Assembly: GCA_003427395.1 (NCBI GenBank)
Contig: BFEA01000309.1
Location: forward strand, 1,333,705-1,367,671
Source: Chara braunii
Lineage: Eukaryota > Streptophyta > Charophyceae > Charales > Characeae
Reading direction: 5' to 3'
Length of the DNA stretch: 33,967 nt
The notes beneath the pieces were generated by a model that did no database searches, was not told where the DNA came from, and saw only the letters and a program-made list of their open reading frames with translations. A program made the position numbers and the translations under genes. Numbering within the stretch: the first letter of the stretch is position 1; each line of letters begins with the position of its first letter. Shown one piece after another: positions 30,896 through 33,967 of the stretch.

Positions 30896-33320
30896 GTGGG
30901 GCACGCGGGTAGCAGTCAACTGCAGGTCATCCCGAGTCCTTCTGGGTGCTCGTTTGGCGATCCTGTGCCTTCCTTGACTTCTCTAGATGCAGGAACTCAT
31001 CGGGTCGCCACACCGAAAATCCTCAAGTTTCTCTGCCAGGGTGACACGTATTCGCTTCGGGATGAGGCGAGAAGAGAATCCGGCAGTTCAGGACAAGAGG
31101 TTGCAGGGAATGAGGTTGAAGGGATGGGCATTGTGCACGACAGCTCTGGCGGGCAGCCGACTTTTTCGGAGAAGAAGCGTGAGCAACAGAAGACGTTACG
31201 AGATGGGGTGGCGGAGCAAAGCAGATACATGAAGAAGATGAAAGGATCCTCGGAGCCGATGGTTGGCGAGGATGAAGGTGACGTCTGGGAACGTGCCTTG
31301 GGAGAAAGGACGCCAAGGATGCGTGGCGGACAAGAAGAAGAAGTTAAAAAGAGGCAGTCGAAGCAAGAAGTTACAACAACACGTAAGAAAGCGAAAAGGG
31401 TCGGCGGTTTGACCATCGGGGAAGGGCAAGCTATGGGTGAAGGAGATTGGCTCGTCAAGGTATTGCCGCCGCGGGAGAAACTTCCGAGAAATCTAAAAGA
31501 AAACTGGCAGCTGAAAACGGTGATCGCCAGAAGAAAACTCGAACGAGGAAGACTGGTGAGGGGACGGGTGGTGGTGAAAGGGCGGTTAGTAGGCAATACG
31601 ATGAAACAACGGCCTTTTGGCTCGAATACTAGCGAAACGATGATAGTGAGATCATGGAGATGGAGCACCCAATTCAACTAGTCATCGACCAGAGGAAGGT
31701 TTGCGATATCCCACCGTGGGAAAAATATTATAATCACCTTAGTCTCACTCGAGATGGTGTGAAGGACATCAAGAAGGCAATGCTGCAGTTCCGCGAGCAG
31801 AAGGCAAAGATATGGACGAAAAACGCTTTGGTTTTGACTCCCATCTACAAGCCGGTGATGCAGAAGCCGGAGTGAGCTCGGAGGATTCACAAGGATGTCT
31901 TAGAGCCAGAGGACAAGGACTAATACTTCTATTACCCCGTGAATGGACAACACATTGTGGCTGTTGTGAAGGAATTGGATGGTGAGCCAATATTCAAATT
32001 CTAGAAGATGCACTCGTGGCCAGCAAGAGTCGTGTGGTTCTCCGATGAAGACTTTGGGGAGTATTTGCAGGTTAGTCTAGCAGAGAACACGACACACGAC
32101 GTCTATGCAGCGTTCACAGAAGGCCGCTTTCGAGGACATACGGAAGGCATGGAAGAACCATGGAAGGCCGGTGGCTGTTCAAGGAAACCCTTCCGGTAAG
32201 GAGGCCGAAAAACAAGCGTTTTTCGAGTTCTAGAAGCTGCTTTTGGGAAAGAGTCCCAATGACCCCTATGGGAGGATGACACGTAAAGTGACAACGCTCG
32301 CCGATAAGGACAAAGTTGCAGCTATTTGCAATGCATTGAGGCAATGGATGCCGCTTGTGAAAACCGGTAATGAGGTTTTCCTGAAACGGATGGAGTTTTA
32401 CGATAAGTTCGTCGAGGGAAAGTTGTTAGGCGGAGACGGGAAGACACCGTTGTCGATGCCTGGCAAATACATGCCAGACAAATCTTCGGGGCTTCAAGCG
32501 ATTCCGGAAATGGGTGTGAAAGGGGCAGTTGGTGGGACAAAGATGGGGTGGCTAGTCCGGGTCCCTCCGCCTCAGACCAAAACGAAAACGCAATTGGACG
32601 ACAAGTTTTTTGTCGTCGTGAAGGAGCCGGACATGTTCTGTTGGCAATCTCTCGCTGACATGACCGATGACGAAAAATTATCGATCCTCGAGGATATTCT
32701 CGCGCTTAACGGAGTGGTGCAATCGGCGGGCGAGCATCTCAAACGACAACATAAGCCGGGAATTAAGAGATGGTCGCGATGAGGAAAGTGGATCGAATGA
32801 TGCTCCGCATGTTCCACTACGTCTTGTTCTTTGAATTTTAGGAGGACGCAGAGGTTTGGCGCTATGGAAGCTAGTTTTTCAGACTGAAGAGTAGCTTATG
32901 GCGGAGTTCGCGCCACAGGGCCTCACAAAGCAAGTGTGGGTCGAACTGAGGAAGCATTTCTACAGCGTGATGGACTAAGTGAACACTTGCAAACGTTGCC
33001 TTCGGTACCAGAAGGAGTCCCTCAATGAAACGAAGAGACTGTACGATGATGACAGGTTTCCTACATCCTTCGAGAAGTCCGTCCGCTCCATCTTGCGACG
33101 AACAGAGGAAGAAGTGCAAGACACGACCAGGGTCAGCGGGGATGTGAGGCACATCAAATGGCAGAAGCTCAACTGCTTTACCGGCCTTATTCTTTTCGGT
33201 TGTGCGCCTTCCAAAGCTCACATTCGTCTCACGGAGATCGCGGAGATTGTGTGACATTACGTATGCAACTTGTACGTCCTCGATTTGTGTGATCCCACAC
33301 TCCTGTCCAGGGTTGTCAAC
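30896..33320 (+). pseudogene. Multi-lesion relic of a high-copy hypothetical gene
   Basis: Coding-like sequence continues across three frames on the plus strand. First is a charged, Lys/Glu-rich part (to about 31450), then after a frame change DETTAFWLEY, PPWEKYYNHLSLTRDGV and SWPARVVWFSDED. After another change near 32100 come GNPSGKEAEKQ and LLLGKSPNDPY and the long open stretch to 32782, then, in the third frame, CKRCLRYQKES, RHIKWQKLNCF, LILFGCAPSKAH and LYVLDLCDPTLLSRVV. Stops within frame are TAG 31630, TGA 31873, TAA 31921, TAG 32002, TAG 32231, TGA 32780, TAA 32976 and TGA 33252. It resembles a family I associate with Chara gene models; function is unknown to me. CKRC-type Cys pairs are the only motif. 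The copy is clearly dead and old. Confidence 0.65.
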
Positions 33321-33394
33321 CCCCGGCCCCGGGACCCCGCCGGGGCTCCGGGGTTCCGGGGATCGGCACCCGGGACCCCGGCCCCGGTAGGGGG
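33321..33394. repeat. CCGGGG-rich block
   Basis: CCCCGG, GGGACCCCG and CCGGGG words alternate over about 70 bp, followed at once by a poly-A run and a poly-G run (33395-33426). The gene relic stops exactly where it begins, so this may be the edge of an insertion. Confidence 0.7.
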
Positions 33395-33426
33395 AAAAAA
33401 AAAAATCCAAAAAAATTGGGGGGGTG

Positions 33427-33967
33427 CGCACCGCCGACGTGCAGCCCCTGGCAACCTTTTACAAGTTGCAGAAAATGCCCCTACCTGGGGTCCCCCTCGG
33501 GGGCGCGGACCCCCCTTGGCGGGTGCGGGGTTGGCCCAGCGTGGGGGCGGGGAAGGTATGTCGGGCCGTTGTCAGGCGGCCACAAGTAGTGCGCCGCCTG
33601 AAAGTGGCAGTCTTGGAACTTAGGCACAAGGGCAAGTCCGTGCAATGACGGTATTCTGGTTTGACCAGGCCGCAAAATTTGGGGGACCCAGAGCACCCCT
33701 AAGATTGGAGGTGTCGATCGATGAGACTAGCCCTTAGAATTGGCGAGAGAGACTACCTCTTCTACCGCACTGGCGTCTATCTTATTTCCGCCGCTCCGAG
33801 CTTGTTTCCGAAACAACTGGCCGCAGAACGGTGATATGAGAATAGGCCTAGGCGTGGTCCCTTTTATGCTGCGCAACTGGCACGGGAATGAAGCCTCGGA
33901 TTTCATTAATTTTAATATTAAAATCAAAAATGAGAAAAATAATTAAAAATGATAAAAAGGAAGAAAA
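33427..33967. other. No gene recognised
   Basis: GC-rich until about 33600 with GGGGGCGCGGACCCCCC-type inverted words, then ordinary sequence ending in an AT-rich tail from 33895. No frame over 80 codons shows a motif beyond the GC-rich part. Confidence 0.45.

Overview
The window looks like a repeat-dense, gene-poor stretch of a plant-lineage eukaryote. A charophyte alga such as Chara braunii fits best. The reasons are an LTR primer-binding site matching plant tRNA-Asp, a decayed gene at 31-33 kb that resembles a high-copy hypothetical family I associate with Chara, low coding density, and microsatellites throughout. The species call is inference; no host housekeeping gene is recognisable. 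There are no operons or bacterial features. Nearly every protein-like stretch is either mobile-element derived or broken by stops and frameshifts.

Layout. 1-660: 5' end of a minus-strand LTR retrotransposon (leader, tRNA-Asp-type primer-binding site, 200-bp LTR). 661-1300: microsatellites and short tandem repeats. 1639-2612 (-): C-terminal fragment of a DUF7869-like protein (copy 1). 2613-4390: GC-rich, no gene. 4391-5059 (-): intact unrecognised 222-aa ORF, followed by a short tandem repeat. 5310-9745: no recognisable gene. 9746-10358 (-): decayed ORF. 10670-11123: two trinucleotide tails, possibly of non-LTR elements. 11677-12376 (+): TATA box, pyrimidine-rich leader and an RGG-rich, gag-like ORF with an in-frame stop. 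12656-14460: primer-site-like sequence and a repeat-rich, LTR-like block. 14475-18268 (-): Ty3/gypsy pol pseudogene (protease, reverse transcriptase, RNase H, integrase). 18360-19400: degenerate array of about 130-160-bp units. 19604-20536 (-): unrecognised 310-aa ORF behind a splice-acceptor-like site. 20786-23651 (-): a nearly complete DUF7869-like gene (copy 2) with a frameshift and two stops. 23836-23964: a 90-base assembly gap between poly-C runs. 24780-28260: higher-order tandem repeat of 0.73-0.9-kb units, including a 140-bp-arm inverted repeat. 28493-28686: second inverted repeat. 28960-29965: a duplicated block carrying two 71-nt tRNA-Cys-like cloverleaves. 30896-33320 (+): multi-lesion gene relic, ending at a CCGGGG-rich block.

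The most interesting candidate for an undescribed system is the DUF7869-like family. The copy 2 protein combines a Cys-rich N-terminus, a helix-turn-helix, and three acidic motifs spaced like an RNase H-fold (DDE/D) nuclease, then a small BAH/SH3-like tail. That is the layout expected of a DNA transposase. Two diverged copies share it, and a second ORF follows copy 2. The duplicated tRNA-Cys-like block is the second best lead.
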